From assembly GCA_020253445.1 (NCBI GenBank), contig JADCBP010000004.1, positions 124,001 to 188,000 of the forward strand: DNA of 64,000 bases, in the 5' to 3' direction. Under the pieces are notes generated by a model. It made no database searches. It had not been told where the DNA came from and was given only the letters and a program-made list of their open reading frames with translations. Source of the DNA: Methylobacterium sp. (lineage in GTDB: Bacteria; Pseudomonadota; Alphaproteobacteria; Rhizobiales; Beijerinckiaceae). This document shows, one piece after another, positions 1-9,383 of this stretch. The position numbers and the translations under genes were made by a program. Each line of letters starts with the position of its first letter. Position 1 is the stretch's first letter.

Positions 1-450
1 ACACAGGCGCTGCTTTTTGCAGCTGCGCGGCGCGACCATGTGCTGCGTGTCATCCGCCCCGCGCTGGCGGCCGGTCATGTCGTGCTCTGCGATCGCTTCG
101 CGGATTCCACCCGTGCCTATCAGGGCGGGAAGGTGCCGGATGCGATGCTGGAGCAGGTGATCGCGCTGGGGACGGATGGCCTCGAGCCTGATCTGACCTT
201 CCTGCTCGACGTCAATGCCGAACTGGGTCTTGAGCGTGCGCGCTCGCGCTTCACCGGCGTGGAGGACACTTTCGAGAGGTCGAATCTCGCCTTTCATCGC
301 GAGGTGCGGCGGCGCTTCCATGCCATTGCCGCCACCGAACCGCATCGCATCCTCGTCATCGACGCCTCGCAGGACGAGGCTTATGTGGCGGAATCCATCC
401 GCCTCGCGGTGCGCCAGCGCATCTTCGCCGCGCCGGGGGCGGGCGAGTGA
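1..450 (+). CDS. tmk: Thymidylate kinase, 5' end cut by window edge
   Basis: Phosphorylates dTMP to dTDP in the cytoplasm for DNA synthesis. The open frame runs in from base 1 with no start codon, so the first third, including the P-loop, lies outside the window; 149 residues are visible. The segment RDHVLRVIRPAL followed by DRFADSTRAYQGG matches the thymidylate-kinase DR(Y/F)xDSxxAYQG signature, and a FLLDV strand follows. An internal ATG at base 40 is not the start, because the conserved sequence continues upstream of it. The stop TGA (448-450) overlaps the holB start by one base (TGATG), so the two are probably translationally coupled. Confidence 0.93.
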   Translation, partial: TQALLFAAARRDHVLRVIRPALAAGHVVLCDRFADSTRAYQGGKVPDAMLEQVIALGTDGLEPDLTFLLDVNAELGLERARSRFTGVEDTFERSNLAFHREVRRRFHAIAATEPHRILVIDASQDEAYVAESIRLAVRQRIFAAPGAGE

Positions 451-1553
451 TGGAGCGCGTGGAATTCCTGCCACCCGAGCCCGGGGAGCTGCCGGAGATC
501 GACCGCATCGCGGATATCCCGCATCCGCGCGAGATGCTGAGCCTTCTCGGGCAGGCGGCGGCGGAACGGCAATTCCTGCAAGGCTACACGAGCGGCAAGC
601 TGCACCACGCCTTCCTGCTCGCCGGGCCCGAGGGCACGGGCAAGGCGACCTTCGCCTATCGCGCGGCGCGGTTCCTGTTCGAGGAGGGCACGCGGGATGC
701 CGACGCCGAAGCGCTGTTTGCAAGCCCCCCGCCCGAGAGCCTGTTCGTGCCCGTTTCGGCCCGCTCGACGATGCTCGTCGCGCGCGAATCCCACCCCGAT
801 CTCGCGGTGCTGAAGCGGCGTTACGACATCAAGCACAAGCGCTTCCGCGCCGAGATCAGCGTCGAGGAGACCCGCGACGCGCTGCAATTGCTCACGAAAA
901 CCGCGGCCTTCGGCGGCTGGCGCGTGGTCATCATCGATGCCGCGGATGACCTGAACATTTCGAGCGCCAACGCCCTGCTCAAGACCCTGGAAGAGCCGCC
1001 GGCGAAGACGGTGTTCTTCCTCGTGGCGCATCAGCCCGGGCGTCTCCTGCCCACCATCCGCTCGCGCTGCCAGCGCCTCGATTTCGAGCCGCTCCCGGCG
1101 GAAAGCCTCGCGACGCTTCTCAATGCTTTCGGGCGTCCCGTGCCGGATTCCTCGGCGCTGGAGATCGGCTCGGAAGGCTCCATCCGGCGCGCCCTTCGCA
1201 AAGGGTCTGGGGGCGCCGCGCGGATGACGCTCGCGGTCGAGCGCGTGCTCGCGAGCCTGCCGAGGCCTTCCGCGAAGGAGATCGAGGCCGTCACCGAACC
1301 CTTGCGCGGCGGCGCGGACGGTCTTGAGGCGCTCTTGGATCTCATGGACGAAATCGAACGCTTCCTCGCCTGCGAGGCCCGCGCACGTCTCTCCCGGCCG
1401 CACCCCCATGCCGCGATGGCCGATGTGGCCGAGCTCTGGTCGAAGCTCCAAGACGAGGCGCGCAAGGTGGAGGCGCTGAACCTCGATCGCCGCGCTTTCG
1501 CGATGCGCGCGCTGGATGAACTCTCGGTGCTGGTTTCCGGCGCGGAGCGCTGA
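450..1553 (+). CDS. holB: DNA polymerase III subunit delta'
   Basis: Clamp-loader subunit that helps load the beta sliding clamp on primed DNA. The protein is about 367 residues. It has the P-loop [13 protein letters not shown] near residue 60, the DnaX/HolB-type segment [10 protein letters not shown] near residue 175 and the SRC arginine region (RSRCQRLDF) near residue 205. The ATG at 450 is chosen because it overlaps the tmk stop as TGATG, a junction used repeatedly in this window; a GTG at 447 in the same frame is possible. tmk-holB-metG-tatD is a usual alphaproteobacterial gene order. Confidence 0.93.
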   Translation: MERVEFLPPEPGELPEIDRIADIPHPREMLSLLGQAAAERQFLQGYTSGKLHHAFLLAGPEGTGKATFAYRAARFLFEEGTRDADAEALFASPPPESLFVPVSARSTMLVARESHPDLAVLKRRYDIKHKRFRAEISVEETRDALQLLTKTAAFGGWRVVIIDAADDLNISSANALLKTLEEPPAKTVFFLVAHQPGRLLPTIRSRCQRLDFEPLPAESLATLLNAFGRPVPDSSALEIGSEGSIRRALRKGSGGAARMTLAVERVLASLPRPSAKEIEAVTEPLRGGADGLEALLDLMDEIERFLACEARARLSRPHPHAAMADVAELWSKLQDEARKVEALNLDRRAFAMRALDELSVLVSGAER

Positions 1554-1620
1554 TAGAAAACAGAAGACACGGGCGGAAAGCCCGAGTCCCGTTGAATTTG
1601 CAAGGTTTTCACGTGATCCC

Positions 1621-3177
1621 ATGGCCCAAGAACGCTTCTTTCTGACCACCGCGATCTCCTATCCGAATGGCAAGCCGCATCTCGGCCATGCCTATGAGCT
1701 CATCGCCTCGGATGCGATCGCGCGTTTCATGCGGCTGGATGGCAAGGATGTGTTCTTCCTCACGGGCACCGACGAGCATGGCCTGAAGATGGTTCAGACC
1801 GCCGAGCGCGAAGGGCTCCCCGTGCGCGATCTCGCGAACCGCAATGCGCAGGCCTTCCGCGACATGGGCAAGGCTTTGGGCGCCTCCAATGACGATTTCA
1901 TCCGCACGACGGAAGAGCGCCATTATGAGGCTTCGCAGGCCATCTGGAAGAAGATGGAAGCGGCGGGAGACATCTATCTCTCGAAGCATTCCGGCTGGTA
2001 TTCCGTGCGCGACGAGGCGTATTTCGACGAAAGCGAACTCACCACGGGCGAGGGCGGCCGGAAATTCGCGCCTTCCGGCGCGCCGGTGGAGTGGTCGGAG
2101 GTGGATAGCTATTTCTTCCGCCTCTCGAAATATCAGGACCGGCTGCTCGACCTTTACAAGGCTCAGCCGAACTTCATCGGGCCCGAAACGCGCCGCAACG
2201 AGGTGGTGAGCTTCGTTTCCGGCGGGCTCAAGGACCTCTCGATCAGCCGCGACACCTTCAGCTGGGGTGTGCCGGTGCCGGGCAACCCGAAGCATGTGAT
2301 GTATGTCTGGGTCGATGCGCTCACGAATTACATCACCGCCTGCGGCTACCCGGATGAAGGCGATCCGCGCTGGAAATACTGGCCGGCGAGCGTGCATATC
2401 ATCGGCAAGGATATCGTGCGCTTTCACGCGGTGATCTGGCCGGCCATGCTCATGAGCGCCGGTCTGCCCATTCCGCAGCGCGTGTTCGGGCATGGATTCC
2501 TCACGAACCGTGGGGAAAAGATGTCGAAATCGCTCGGCAACGTGCTCGATCCGGTGGTCATGGCCGAGCAATACGGCGTGGACCAGATCCGCTATTTCTT
2601 CCTGCGCGAAGTGCCCTTTGGACAGGATGGCAGCTATTCGCATGAGGCGATTGTCGCGCGCATCAATGCCGATCTCGCGAATGATCTCGGCAATCTCGCG
2701 CAAAGATCGCTGTCGATGGTGGCGAAGAATTGCGAGGCAAAGGTGCCCTTGAAGGGCCCGCTTTCGCCGGAGGATGAGGCCATTCTGGCGCAAGCCTATG
2801 GCTTGATCGCGGAATCGCGCGCGGCCATGGCGGATTTCCAGATCCACGCCATGCTCAACGCGATCTGGCGCGTGGTGGCCGAGACGAACCGTTATTTCGC
2901 GGGCCAGGCGCCCTGGGCGCTCAAGAAGACCGATTCCGCCCGCATGGAAACCGTGCTCTGGGTGACGGCCGAGGTTCTGCGTGTCATCGGCATCCTCATC
3001 CAGCCGGTCATGCCGGAATCGGGGGCGAAGCTGCTCGATCTGCTGGCTGTGCCGGCGGAAGCGCGCAACTTTGCTGCGGCGGATTCGGCGCATCGGCTGG
3101 TGCCCGGCACCCCCTTGCCGGAGCCCAAGGGCCTTTTCCCGCGCTTTAACGAACCCGAAGCCGGGCAGGGGGCGTGA
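1621..3177 (+). CDS. metG: Methionyl-tRNA synthetase
   Basis: Class I aminoacyl-tRNA synthetase that charges tRNA-Met in the cytoplasm. It is 518 residues long. The HIGH-type motif is PHLGHAYE near residue 18 and the KMSKS loop is EKMSKSLGN near residue 300, with TGTDEHGLK in between. The segment after the first half of the catalytic domain ([14 protein letters not shown]) lacks the zinc cysteines of E. coli MetG, and there is no C-terminal tRNA-binding extension, so this is the short zinc-free type common in alphaproteobacteria. The frame is open upstream to 1516, but homology begins at [17 protein letters not shown], which fixes the start at 1621. Confidence 0.96.
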   Translation: MAQERFFLTTAISYPNGKPHLGHAYELIASDAIARFMRLDGKDVFFLTGTDEHGLKMVQTAEREGLPVRDLANRNAQAFRDMGKALGASNDDFIRTTEERHYEASQAIWKKMEAAGDIYLSKHSGWYSVRDEAYFDESELTTGEGGRKFAPSGAPVEWSEVDSYFFRLSKYQDRLLDLYKAQPNFIGPETRRNEVVSFVSGGLKDLSISRDTFSWGVPVPGNPKHVMYVWVDALTNYITACGYPDEGDPRWKYWPASVHIIGKDIVRFHAVIWPAMLMSAGLPIPQRVFGHGFLTNRGEKMSKSLGNVLDPVVMAEQYGVDQIRYFFLREVPFGQDGSYSHEAIVARINADLANDLGNLAQRSLSMVAKNCEAKVPLKGPLSPEDEAILAQAYGLIAESRAAMADFQIHAMLNAIWRVVAETNRYFAGQAPWALKKTDSARMETVLWVTAEVLRVIGILIQPVMPESGAKLLDLLAVPAEARNFAAADSAHRLVPGTPLPEPKGLFPRFNEPEAGQGA

Positions 3178-3194
3178 ATGGCGGAGGACATGAG

Positions 3195-4004
3195 ATGATG
3201 ACCCCGCCCCGCCTCACCGATACCCATTGCCATCTCGATTTCCCGGATTTCGCGTCTGATCTGCCGGGAATCATCGCGCGGGCGCGCGCAGCGGGCGTGC
3301 ACCGCATGGTGACGATCTCCACGCGCGTGAAGAAATCGGAGGTTTATCAAGGTCTTGCGGAGCGTTTCGAGAATGTCTGGTTCTCGGTCGGCACGCATCC
3401 GCACAACGCCGCCGAGGAGCCGGAAGTCACGCTCGACGAGATCATCCGGTTGAGCCAGCACCCGAAATGCGTGGCGATCGGCGAGGCGGGCCTTGATTAC
3501 CACTATGACAAATCCCCGCGCGACCAGCAGGCGGCATCGTTCCGCCTGCAGATCGCGGCGGCGCGGCAGACCGGCCTGCCGCTCGTGATCCATGCCCGCG
3601 CGGCGGATGAGGACATGATCGCGATCCTCGAAGACGAGATGGGGAAGGGGGCTTTTCCGGCCATTCTCCATTGCTTCTCCTCCGGGGCGGAACTTGCCCG
3701 CGTCGGCGTGGAACTCGGCCTTTACGTCTCCTTCTCGGGTATCCTGACCTTCAGGAACTCGACCGAGATCCGCAAGATCGCAGCGGAAATCCCGCTGGAG
3801 CGCCTGCTGGTGGAAACCGACGCGCCCTATCTCGCGCCCGTGCCGCATCGCGGGAAAACGAACGAGCCGGCTTTCACCGCGCATGTTGCGGGCGTTCTTT
3901 CCGAGGTGAAGGGCATGACCCTCGCAGCTTTGGCGCCAATCCTTGAAGCCAACACCAACCGTGTTTTCGGCAGATTGCCGCGCGCAGCCCAGCAAGCGGC
4001 ATGA
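3195..4004 (+). CDS. tatD: TatD family metal-dependent deoxyribonuclease
   Basis: TIM-barrel hydrolase of the TatD family, implicated in 3'-5' exonuclease activity and DNA repair. It is 269 residues long. Metal ligands are visible in DTHCHLDF (near residue 8), IGEAGLDYH (near 95), the HAR histidine (near 130), HCFSSG (near 157) and ETDAPYLAP (near 205). The ATG at 3195 follows a GGAGG at 3183-3187 at good spacing; a GTG at 3174 that overlaps the metG stop would add seven residues. The last bases overlap the next gene as ATGA, which points to one operon. Confidence 0.94.
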   Translation: MMTPPRLTDTHCHLDFPDFASDLPGIIARARAAGVHRMVTISTRVKKSEVYQGLAERFENVWFSVGTHPHNAAEEPEVTLDEIIRLSQHPKCVAIGEAGLDYHYDKSPRDQQAASFRLQIAAARQTGLPLVIHARAADEDMIAILEDEMGKGAFPAILHCFSSGAELARVGVELGLYVSFSGILTFRNSTEIRKIAAEIPLERLLVETDAPYLAPVPHRGKTNEPAFTAHVAGVLSEVKGMTLAALAPILEANTNRVFGRLPRAAQQAA

Positions 4005-4819
4005 GCCTGAAAATCACCATTCTCGGCTGCGGCTCGTCCGGCGGCGTGCCGCGCGTGGCACAGGGCTGGGGCCGATGCGATCCTGCGGAGCCGCGCAACC
4101 GGCGGCGGCGCTGTTCGATTCTTGTCGAGAAATCCGGGCCGTCCGGCGAAACGCGGGTGCTGATCGATACGTCGCCGGATCTGCGCGCGCAGCTGATCGA
4201 TGCGGGCGTGAAGCACCTTGATGCTGTGGTTTTCACGCATCAACATGCGGATCACACGCATGGAATCGATGATTTGCGGCCGCTTTTCATGGCCAGCCGC
4301 CATCGCGTTCCGGTCTATGCCGAGACGCGCACCATGGACCTGCTGCAGGCCCGGTTCGGCTATTGCTTTTCCACGCCCGCCGGCAGCGATTATCCGCCGA
4401 TCCTGACCGGCCATCTTTTCGATGAGCGCAAGCCTCTGGTCATCGATGGTGCAGGCGGCACCCTCGAATTGCTTCCCATTCCGGTCGATCATGGCAGCAT
4501 TCCGTGCCTCGGCTTCCGCATCGGCAGCATCGCCTACATGCCGGATGTCAGCGCCATTCCGGATGCGAGCCTGCCCATGCTCGAAGGCCTCGGATGCTGG
4601 ATCATCGATGCCTTGCGGGACACGCCGCACAATTCGCATTTCTCGCTTTCCGAGGCCCTGGCATGGATCGAGCGCATGACGCCGAGGCATGCCGTGCTCA
4701 CCAATCTGCACACCGATCTCGATTATGGACGCCTGATGCGCGAGACGCCGGCGCATGTCGTGCCGGCCTATGATGGCATGATCATCCGAGAGGATGAGGA
4801 TCTGCGCATAAGCCCTTGA
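4001..4819 (+). CDS. MBL-fold metallo-hydrolase, PhnP-like
   Basis: Metallo-beta-lactamase-fold hydrolase of the PhnP/COG1235 type, 272 residues. The zinc motif HQHADH lies near residue 80 in FTHQHADHTHGIDDLR, and later ligands are plausible at PVDHG (near 165) and the C-terminal LTNLHTDLDY. It begins with ILGCGSSGGVPRVAQGWG, a start typical of the family member found right after tatD in alphaproteobacteria. The gene overlaps tatD by four bases. The family includes a cyclic phosphodiesterase, but the substrate of this tatD-linked branch is not established, so no gene symbol is given. Confidence 0.88.
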   Translation: MSLKITILGCGSSGGVPRVAQGWGRCDPAEPRNRRRRCSILVEKSGPSGETRVLIDTSPDLRAQLIDAGVKHLDAVVFTHQHADHTHGIDDLRPLFMASRHRVPVYAETRTMDLLQARFGYCFSTPAGSDYPPILTGHLFDERKPLVIDGAGGTLELLPIPVDHGSIPCLGFRIGSIAYMPDVSAIPDASLPMLEGLGCWIIDALRDTPHNSHFSLSEALAWIERMTPRHAVLTNLHTDLDYGRLMRETPAHVVPAYDGMIIREDEDLRISP

Positions 4820-4835
4820 GACAGATGATTCCTTG

Positions 4836-4860
4836 CCGGATCTGACTGTCTGAGATCCGG
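4836..4860. terminator. Inverted repeat after the metG-tatD operon
   Basis: A perfect 8-bp inverted repeat (CCGGATCT / AGATCCGG) with a 9-base loop begins 17 bases after the hydrolase stop. It would form a stable hairpin at the end of the tmk-holB-metG-tatD operon. There is no T-tract after it on either strand, so intrinsic termination is uncertain; it may instead stabilise the 3' end of the mRNA. Confidence 0.4.
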
Positions 4861-5034
4861 GGCAGCCAAATGCCTGGCGCCGAGTCTTCGGGTATCAGAT
4901 AGTTCCATAATATGTCTTATGCGAACAAGCTCGCGGTTTCGCACCACGCCCTCCCGGCACCATCTCTCGCCGCTTCGCTTCATGCGGTTTCGGCTCGAAA
5001 GGCATGCGATGTTCGCCTCCAGCACGATGATCTC

Positions 5035-5094
5035 ATTGACTCCGACCTCTTGGCCTCCGATCTAATTGACTCCGATCTCTTTGACTCCAAGTCG
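5035..5094. repeat. 15-bp tandem repeat, four units, upstream of mazG
   Basis: Four 15-bp units in exact register start at 5035, 5050, 5065 and 5080. The best units read ATTGACTCCGATCTC, and each carries TTGACTCC or a close variant. The stretch at 5020-5034 ends in GATCTC like the units and may be a degenerate fifth copy. Each unit contains a TTGAC that resembles a -35 element. The array lies 174 bp upstream of the chosen mazG start. Confidence 0.85.
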
Positions 5095-5267
5095 GTCGCG
5101 GCGCGTCTCGGGTTGCTGCCTCGCCTTTGTTGCATCGCCGAAGGGCGATCCGGTGTCGGCCGCGTGATGCCATGAAACGGACCCGGCTGCTTCTCGCGGA
5201 CACTCCGCTTTCGCCAGAGGAACCGGATGCGCTTGCGATCGATCGCGCGGCGTGGTCAACGGAACAT

Positions 5268-6095
5268 ATGACCCCTGCTCCCGATCTCGCCCAACTCCTC
5301 GCCATCATGGCCGCCCTACGGCACCCCGAGACGGGCTGTCCCTGGGATGTCGCGCAGAATTTCGAGAGCATCGCGCCCTATACGCTGGAAGAGGCGCAGG
5401 AGGTCGCGGATGCCATACGCAGGGGCGATCTCGTTGATCTGAAAGAGGAGTTGGGAGACTTGCTGTTGCAGGTCGTGTTCCATTCCCGGATGGCCGAGGA
5501 ACAGGGCATCTTCGCTTTCCCCGATGTGGTCGAGGCCATCAACCGCAAGCTCATCCGCCGGCATCCGCATGTCTTCGGAGACCGGAAGGCCGGCAATCCC
5601 GGCGCGGTGAAGGAAGCGTGGGACAAGATCAAGGCCGAGGAGAAGGCAGAGCGCGCCGCCGCGCGCGCTGCGGCAGGATTGCCGGATGACCGGCCGAAAG
5701 GGCTGCTCGGAAGCGTGAAGACCGCCCTGCCCGCCCTGCAACGGGCCGTGAAACTTCAGGCAAAGGCTGGCACGGTGGGTTTTGACTGGAAAAACGCGGA
5801 ACGCGTGCTCGACAAGATCACGGAAGAGGCGAGCGAGGTTCGCGAGGCCCTCCGCACGAAAGATGCCGCTGATATCGAAGAGGAAATCGGTGATCTGCTG
5901 TTTGTCATGGCCAATCTCGCGCGGCATGCCGGGGTTGATCCGGAAACGGCTCTGGAAAAGGCCAATGCAAAGTTCACGCGGCGCTTCGGCGCCATCGAGG
6001 CCGCTCTGGCCGCCGAGGGCCGTGGACTCTCCGAAGCAAGCCTCGATGAGATGGAGGCGCTCTGGATCGCCGCCAAGATGGCCGAAAAGGCCTGA
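5268..6095 (+). CDS. mazG: Nucleoside triphosphate pyrophosphohydrolase MazG
   Basis: Hydrolyses nucleoside triphosphates to monophosphates and pyrophosphate, a house-cleaning and stress function. It is 275 residues with two tandem MazG domains. The first holds LEEAQEVADAI followed by DLKEELGDLLLQVVFHS, the EExxE/D pattern that binds magnesium; the second, near residues 165-215, holds EEASEVREAL and EEEIGDLLFVMANLARH. The start is set at 5268 because homology begins at LLAIMAALRHPETGCPWD; in-frame TTG 5127 and ATG 5172 would add residues that look non-conserved. The stop codon abuts the hflX stop on the other strand with no spacer. Confidence 0.93.
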   Translation: MTPAPDLAQLLAIMAALRHPETGCPWDVAQNFESIAPYTLEEAQEVADAIRRGDLVDLKEELGDLLLQVVFHSRMAEEQGIFAFPDVVEAINRKLIRRHPHVFGDRKAGNPGAVKEAWDKIKAEEKAERAAARAAAGLPDDRPKGLLGSVKTALPALQRAVKLQAKAGTVGFDWKNAERVLDKITEEASEVREALRTKDAADIEEEIGDLLFVMANLARHAGVDPETALEKANAKFTRRFGAIEAALAAEGRGLSEASLDEMEALWIAAKMAEKA

Positions 6096-7538
6096 TCAGG
6101 CTGGCGTGAGCGCACCCTCTCCGAAGCGTCGGCGGATGCGCCCTACCGCCTCGGACCCTGCGCGCAGCGTGAGGTGCAAGGCCCCCTCCTCCGCCTCCTC
6201 CCGCGACAGCACCTCCGCCTCGCGATAGAGCCAGGCCAAACCCTCGCCATCGCCGGCGGGCACGGTCATGCGGAAGCTCTGGCGATCATCCGCGAGGCGC
6301 GCCTCGATCGCCGCAAGCAGGGTGTCGATCCCCTCCCCGGTCAGTGCCGAAACGAGGATCGGCGCGCGGTTGGCATCGCTCGCGCCCTGCCGTCGCGCGC
6401 TGATTTCCGCGAGGCGCGCGCGCTCGGATTCGGCGAGCAGGTCGGCCTTGTTCCACACCTCGATGATGCGGCCCTGCGCCGCCGGGCCCAGCCCGAGTTC
6501 GGTGAGCACCTGGCGCACATCCTCGTCCTGCGCGTCCGTATCGGGGTTCGCGATGTCTCGGACATGCAGGATCACGCGGGCGAGGATCACATCCTCCAGC
6601 GTGGCGCGGAAGGCCGCGACCAGCTGGGTCGGCAGGTCGGAGATGAACCCGACCGTATCTGAAAGCACCACCTTGAGGCCATGCGGCAATTCGATGGCAC
6701 GCGTGGTCGGGTCGAGGGTCGCGAAGAGCATATCCTTCGCCAGAACCTCAGCCCGCGTGAGGCGGTTGAAGAGGCTCGATTTGCCGGCATTGGTATAGCC
6801 CACCAGCGCGACCGTGGGATACGGCACCTTTTCCCGGCTCGCGCGATGCAGGCCGCGCGTGCGCTTCACCTCCTCGAGGTCGCGCTCGATGCGGCTCATG
6901 CGCTCCTGGATGAGGCGGCGGTCGGTTTCGATCTGTGTTTCGCCCGGGCCGCCAAGAAAGCCGAAGCCGCCGCGCTGGCGTTCGAGATGGGTCCAGGAGC
7001 GCACGAGTCGCGATTTCTGGTAGGCGAGATGCGCGAGTTCAACCTGCAGCCGCCCCTCCTTCGTCGAGGCGCGGCGACCGAAGATTTCGAGAATGAGGCC
7101 GGTGCGGTCGATCACCTTGGCCTTGAAGGCCTGTTCGAGGTTGCGCTGCTGCACGGGTGAGAGCGCGCAATCCATCATCACAAGGCCGATCTCTTCGGCC
7201 GCGACCCTTCTGGCAATCTCCTCCACCTTGCCGCCGCCGAGATAGGTCGCGGGTCTGATGAGGCGGATGGGCGCGACTTCCGCGCCGATGATCGTGAGGT
7301 CGATGGCCTCCGTAAGGCCCACGGCCTCCTCCAGCCGCGCCCCGGCGCCACGCAGGCCCGGAGTGGCACGTGCGGCTTCCATGCCCGCTCGCGTGAGATA
7401 GGGTCCGATGACGAGTGTGCGCGTGGCGGTCGCGATGGCCTTCTCGGGCTCGAAGGCCGCCTTGCCCTTGAGCATGCGCGAGCCGACGACAGCCTTGCGG
7501 CCTGCGGCTTCATCCATCTCGTCCGGTTCTTCTGTCAC
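6096..7538 (-). CDS. hflX: Ribosome-associated GTPase HflX
   Basis: GTPase that binds the 50S subunit and helps split stalled or heat-damaged ribosomes. The visible G motifs are [14 protein letters not shown] (G1), DPTTR (G2), DTVGFI (G3) and WNKADL (G4). An N-terminal HflX-specific domain covers roughly residues 30-200 and includes [11 protein letters not shown] just before the GTPase part. The start is uncertain: GTG at 7538 (480 residues) has a weak AGGG upstream, and ATG at 7517 is an alternative. The gene follows hfq by 52 bp on the same strand, the usual hfq-hflX pair. The long N-terminal extension possible in this frame overlaps hfq and is not credible. Confidence 0.9.
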   Translation of the reverse strand: MTEEPDEMDEAAGRKAVVGSRMLKGKAAFEPEKAIATATRTLVIGPYLTRAGMEAARATPGLRGAGARLEEAVGLTEAIDLTIIGAEVAPIRLIRPATYLGGGKVEEIARRVAAEEIGLVMMDCALSPVQQRNLEQAFKAKVIDRTGLILEIFGRRASTKEGRLQVELAHLAYQKSRLVRSWTHLERQRGGFGFLGGPGETQIETDRRLIQERMSRIERDLEEVKRTRGLHRASREKVPYPTVALVGYTNAGKSSLFNRLTRAEVLAKDMLFATLDPTTRAIELPHGLKVVLSDTVGFISDLPTQLVAAFRATLEDVILARVILHVRDIANPDTDAQDEDVRQVLTELGLGPAAQGRIIEVWNKADLLAESERARLAEISARRQGASDANRAPILVSALTGEGIDTLLAAIEARLADDRQSFRMTVPAGDGEGLAWLYREAEVLSREEAEEGALHLTLRAGSEAVGRIRRRFGEGALTPA

Positions 7539-7590
7539 GGCGATCGCCCTGTTCCTCGGCGCCGGACGCGGCGGCTCGCGGCCGCTCCGG

Positions 7591-7833
7591 TCATTCCTCG
7601 TCGTTCGCGCCGGGAAGATGGATCGGCGAGACCGGCATGATGGTCGAGATCGCATGCTTGTAGACGAGTTGCGATACGCCGTCACGCTTCAGCAAAACAC
7701 AGAAATTGTCGAACCAGGTCACCGCCCCCTGCAATTTGACCCCGTTGACCAGAAAAATCGTGACGGAAATCTTGTTCTTTCGAACATGATTGAGGAAATT
7801 GTCCTGCAGGCTCAGCGTGCGCTCGGTCGCCAT
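7591..7833 (-). CDS. hfq: RNA-binding protein Hfq
   Basis: Sm-like hexameric RNA chaperone that pairs small RNAs with mRNAs; in alphaproteobacteria it also affects nitrogen-fixation and stress genes. The 80-residue protein has Sm1 from [15 protein letters not shown] through VNGVKLQG and Sm2 in [11 protein letters not shown], including the conserved YKHA motif of the proximal RNA-binding face. The C-terminal tail is short and acidic (GANDEE), as usual in alphaproteobacteria. It lies downstream of ntrX with its own likely promoter at 7924-7952, and upstream of hflX. Confidence 0.97.
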   Translation of the reverse strand: MATERTLSLQDNFLNHVRKNKISVTIFLVNGVKLQGAVTWFDNFCVLLKRDGVSQLVYKHAISTIMPVSPIHLPGANDEE

Positions 7834-7923
7834 TTCTTACCCTCGTTGCGCCGTGCCACCCCTTCTCCCCCAGGGTCATGGAGCACGCTGAATAGCCTGC
7901 CTTCCGTCACGGCGATGCGCCGG

Positions 7924-7952
7924 ATCATAGGTAGGGCATCGCCCGTGCGCAA
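7924..7952 (-). promoter_or_regulatory. Candidate sigma-70 promoter for hfq
   Basis: Read on the minus strand, a TTGCGC hexamer (7947-7952) is followed after exactly 17 bases by TATGAT (7924-7929), which is five of six with the -10 consensus. It lies about 90 bases upstream of the hfq ATG in the 167-bp ntrX-hfq gap. The -35 match is only three of six, so this is a reasonable prediction, not a certainty. Confidence 0.5.
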
Positions 7953-8000
7953 GTGCAGCATTGCGACAAGAAAGCAGATGAAGAAAACGTATCAAGCAAT

Positions 8001-9365
8001 TTAAACACCAAGAGATTTCAGCTTTCGGTGCAGCGCCGAGCGCTCCATCCCCACAAATTCCGCCGTGCGTGAAATATTGCCTCCGAAACGATTGATCTGC
8101 GCGATCAGATACTCCCGCTCGAAAATCTCGCGAGCCTCGCGCAGCGCGAGCGAGAGGAGTTTCTCCGCCCCCGCTCCGTTCGGCATCGGCGGCAGGGAAG
8201 CGCCCACGTCCTGCGGAAGCATGTCGGCGGTCACCTCCTGATTGGGATCGCCCGCGGCGAGGATCATCAGCCGCTCGACATTGTTGCGCAGCTGGCGGAT
8301 GTTGCCCGGCCAATCATGGGTTTGCAGCACGGCCATGGCATCGGCCGCAATGCGCCGCCTGGGCAAGCCCGAGGCCACCGCGATCTGCTGCATGAAGTGG
8401 TCGATGAGGCCCGGTATGTCCTCGCGCCGCTCGGCGAGCGCGGGCACGCGGATCGGCACCACATTCAGGCGGTGATAAAGGTCCTCGCGGAAATTCCCGG
8501 CGGCGATCTCCGCCGGCAGGTCGCGGGCCGTGGAGGCGACGATGCGCACATCGACCGCCACTCGGGTGGCTCCGCCGACGCGCTGGAAGTTCTGATCCAC
8601 CAGCACACGCAGGATCTTGCCCTGCGTCTCCTTGGGCATGTCGGCGACTTCATCGATGAAGAGCATGCCGCCATGCGCTTCCTCGAGCGCGCCGACGCGC
8701 CGCGTCCTGCCCTTCTGCGCCTCGATGCCGAACAGCGCTTCCTCCATCCGCTCGGGCGTGATGGTTGCGGCATTGATCACCACGAAAGGCCCGCTCGCAC
8801 GGCTCGACAGCGCGTGGATGGTCCGCGCCGCGAGCTCCTTGCCCGAGCCGGACGGGCCGGCAATCAGGATGCGCGCATTGGTGGGGGCCACGCGCTCGAT
8901 CTGCTGGCGCAATTGCGAGAGCATGGTCGACTGGCCGATCATGCGATCGGGTTCGCCGGAGCGGGCCTTCAAGTCCTTGATCTCGCGCTTCAGGGCCTGC
9001 GCCTCCAGCGCCCGCTCCGCCACGAGCACCAGGCGGTCGGCCTTGAAGGGCTTCTCGATGAAATCGTAGGCGCCCTTCTTGATGGCGGAGACGGCGGTCT
9101 CGATGTTGCCATGCCCCGAGATCATCACGATCGGGATTTCCGGATGCAGTTCCTGGATGCTTTCGAGGAGTTGCAGGCCGTCGAGCCGGCTGCCCTGCAG
9201 CCAGATATCGAGAAAGATGAGATGCGGCCGGCGCTGTTCGATCTGCGCCAGCGCGTCATCCGAGGAGCGCGCGGTGCGCGTGCGATAGCCCTCGTCATCC
9301 AGTATCCCCGCGACCAGCTCACGGATATCGGCTTCGTCATCGACAATCAGAATGTCGCTCGACAT
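8001..9365 (-). CDS. ntrX: Nitrogen assimilation response regulator NtrX
   Basis: Response regulator paired with NtrY, linked to nitrogen metabolism, redox and envelope functions in alphaproteobacteria. It is 454 residues: receiver domain (residues 1-120, phospho-acceptor Asp in LIFLDIWLQGS near residue 53), AAA+ domain (about 145-370, P-loop AGPSGSGKELAAR) and a C-terminal Fis-type helix-turn-helix (NISRTAEFVGMERSALHRK). The sigma-54 contact motif GAFTGA is absent: the equivalent loop reads GIEAQKGRTRRVGALEEAHGG, as in other alphaproteobacterial NtrX proteins, so it probably does not activate sigma-54 in the NtrC manner. It starts 18 bases after ntrY ends. Confidence 0.95.
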   Translation of the reverse strand: MSSDILIVDDEADIRELVAGILDDEGYRTRTARSSDDALAQIEQRRPHLIFLDIWLQGSRLDGLQLLESIQELHPEIPIVMISGHGNIETAVSAIKKGAYDFIEKPFKADRLVLVAERALEAQALKREIKDLKARSGEPDRMIGQSTMLSQLRQQIERVAPTNARILIAGPSGSGKELAARTIHALSSRASGPFVVINAATITPERMEEALFGIEAQKGRTRRVGALEEAHGGMLFIDEVADMPKETQGKILRVLVDQNFQRVGGATRVAVDVRIVASTARDLPAEIAAGNFREDLYHRLNVVPIRVPALAERREDIPGLIDHFMQQIAVASGLPRRRIAADAMAVLQTHDWPGNIRQLRNNVERLMILAAGDPNQEVTADMLPQDVGASLPPMPNGAGAEKLLSLALREAREIFEREYLIAQINRFGGNISRTAEFVGMERSALHRKLKSLGV

Positions 9366-9383
9366 GGCTCAGCCCCTTTGAAC

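Larger units (their letters stand above)
4820..5267. other. 448-bp gap before mazG with no convincing gene
   Basis: This stretch holds the hairpin at 4836-4860 and a 15-bp tandem array at 5035-5094. A short frame (4912-5175) crosses the array and would encode repeated D-L-I-D-S-D residues, but it has no recognisable domain and no good ribosome-binding site. An AT-rich patch near 4900-4915 (TTCCATAATATG) could be a -10 region. The mazG promoter presumably lies somewhere here. Confidence 0.5.

Noticed and set aside
4912-5175. An 87-codon frame crossing the 15-bp array upstream of mazG
   Set aside because: The repeated DLIDSD residues come only from the tandem repeat; there is no good start site and no family.
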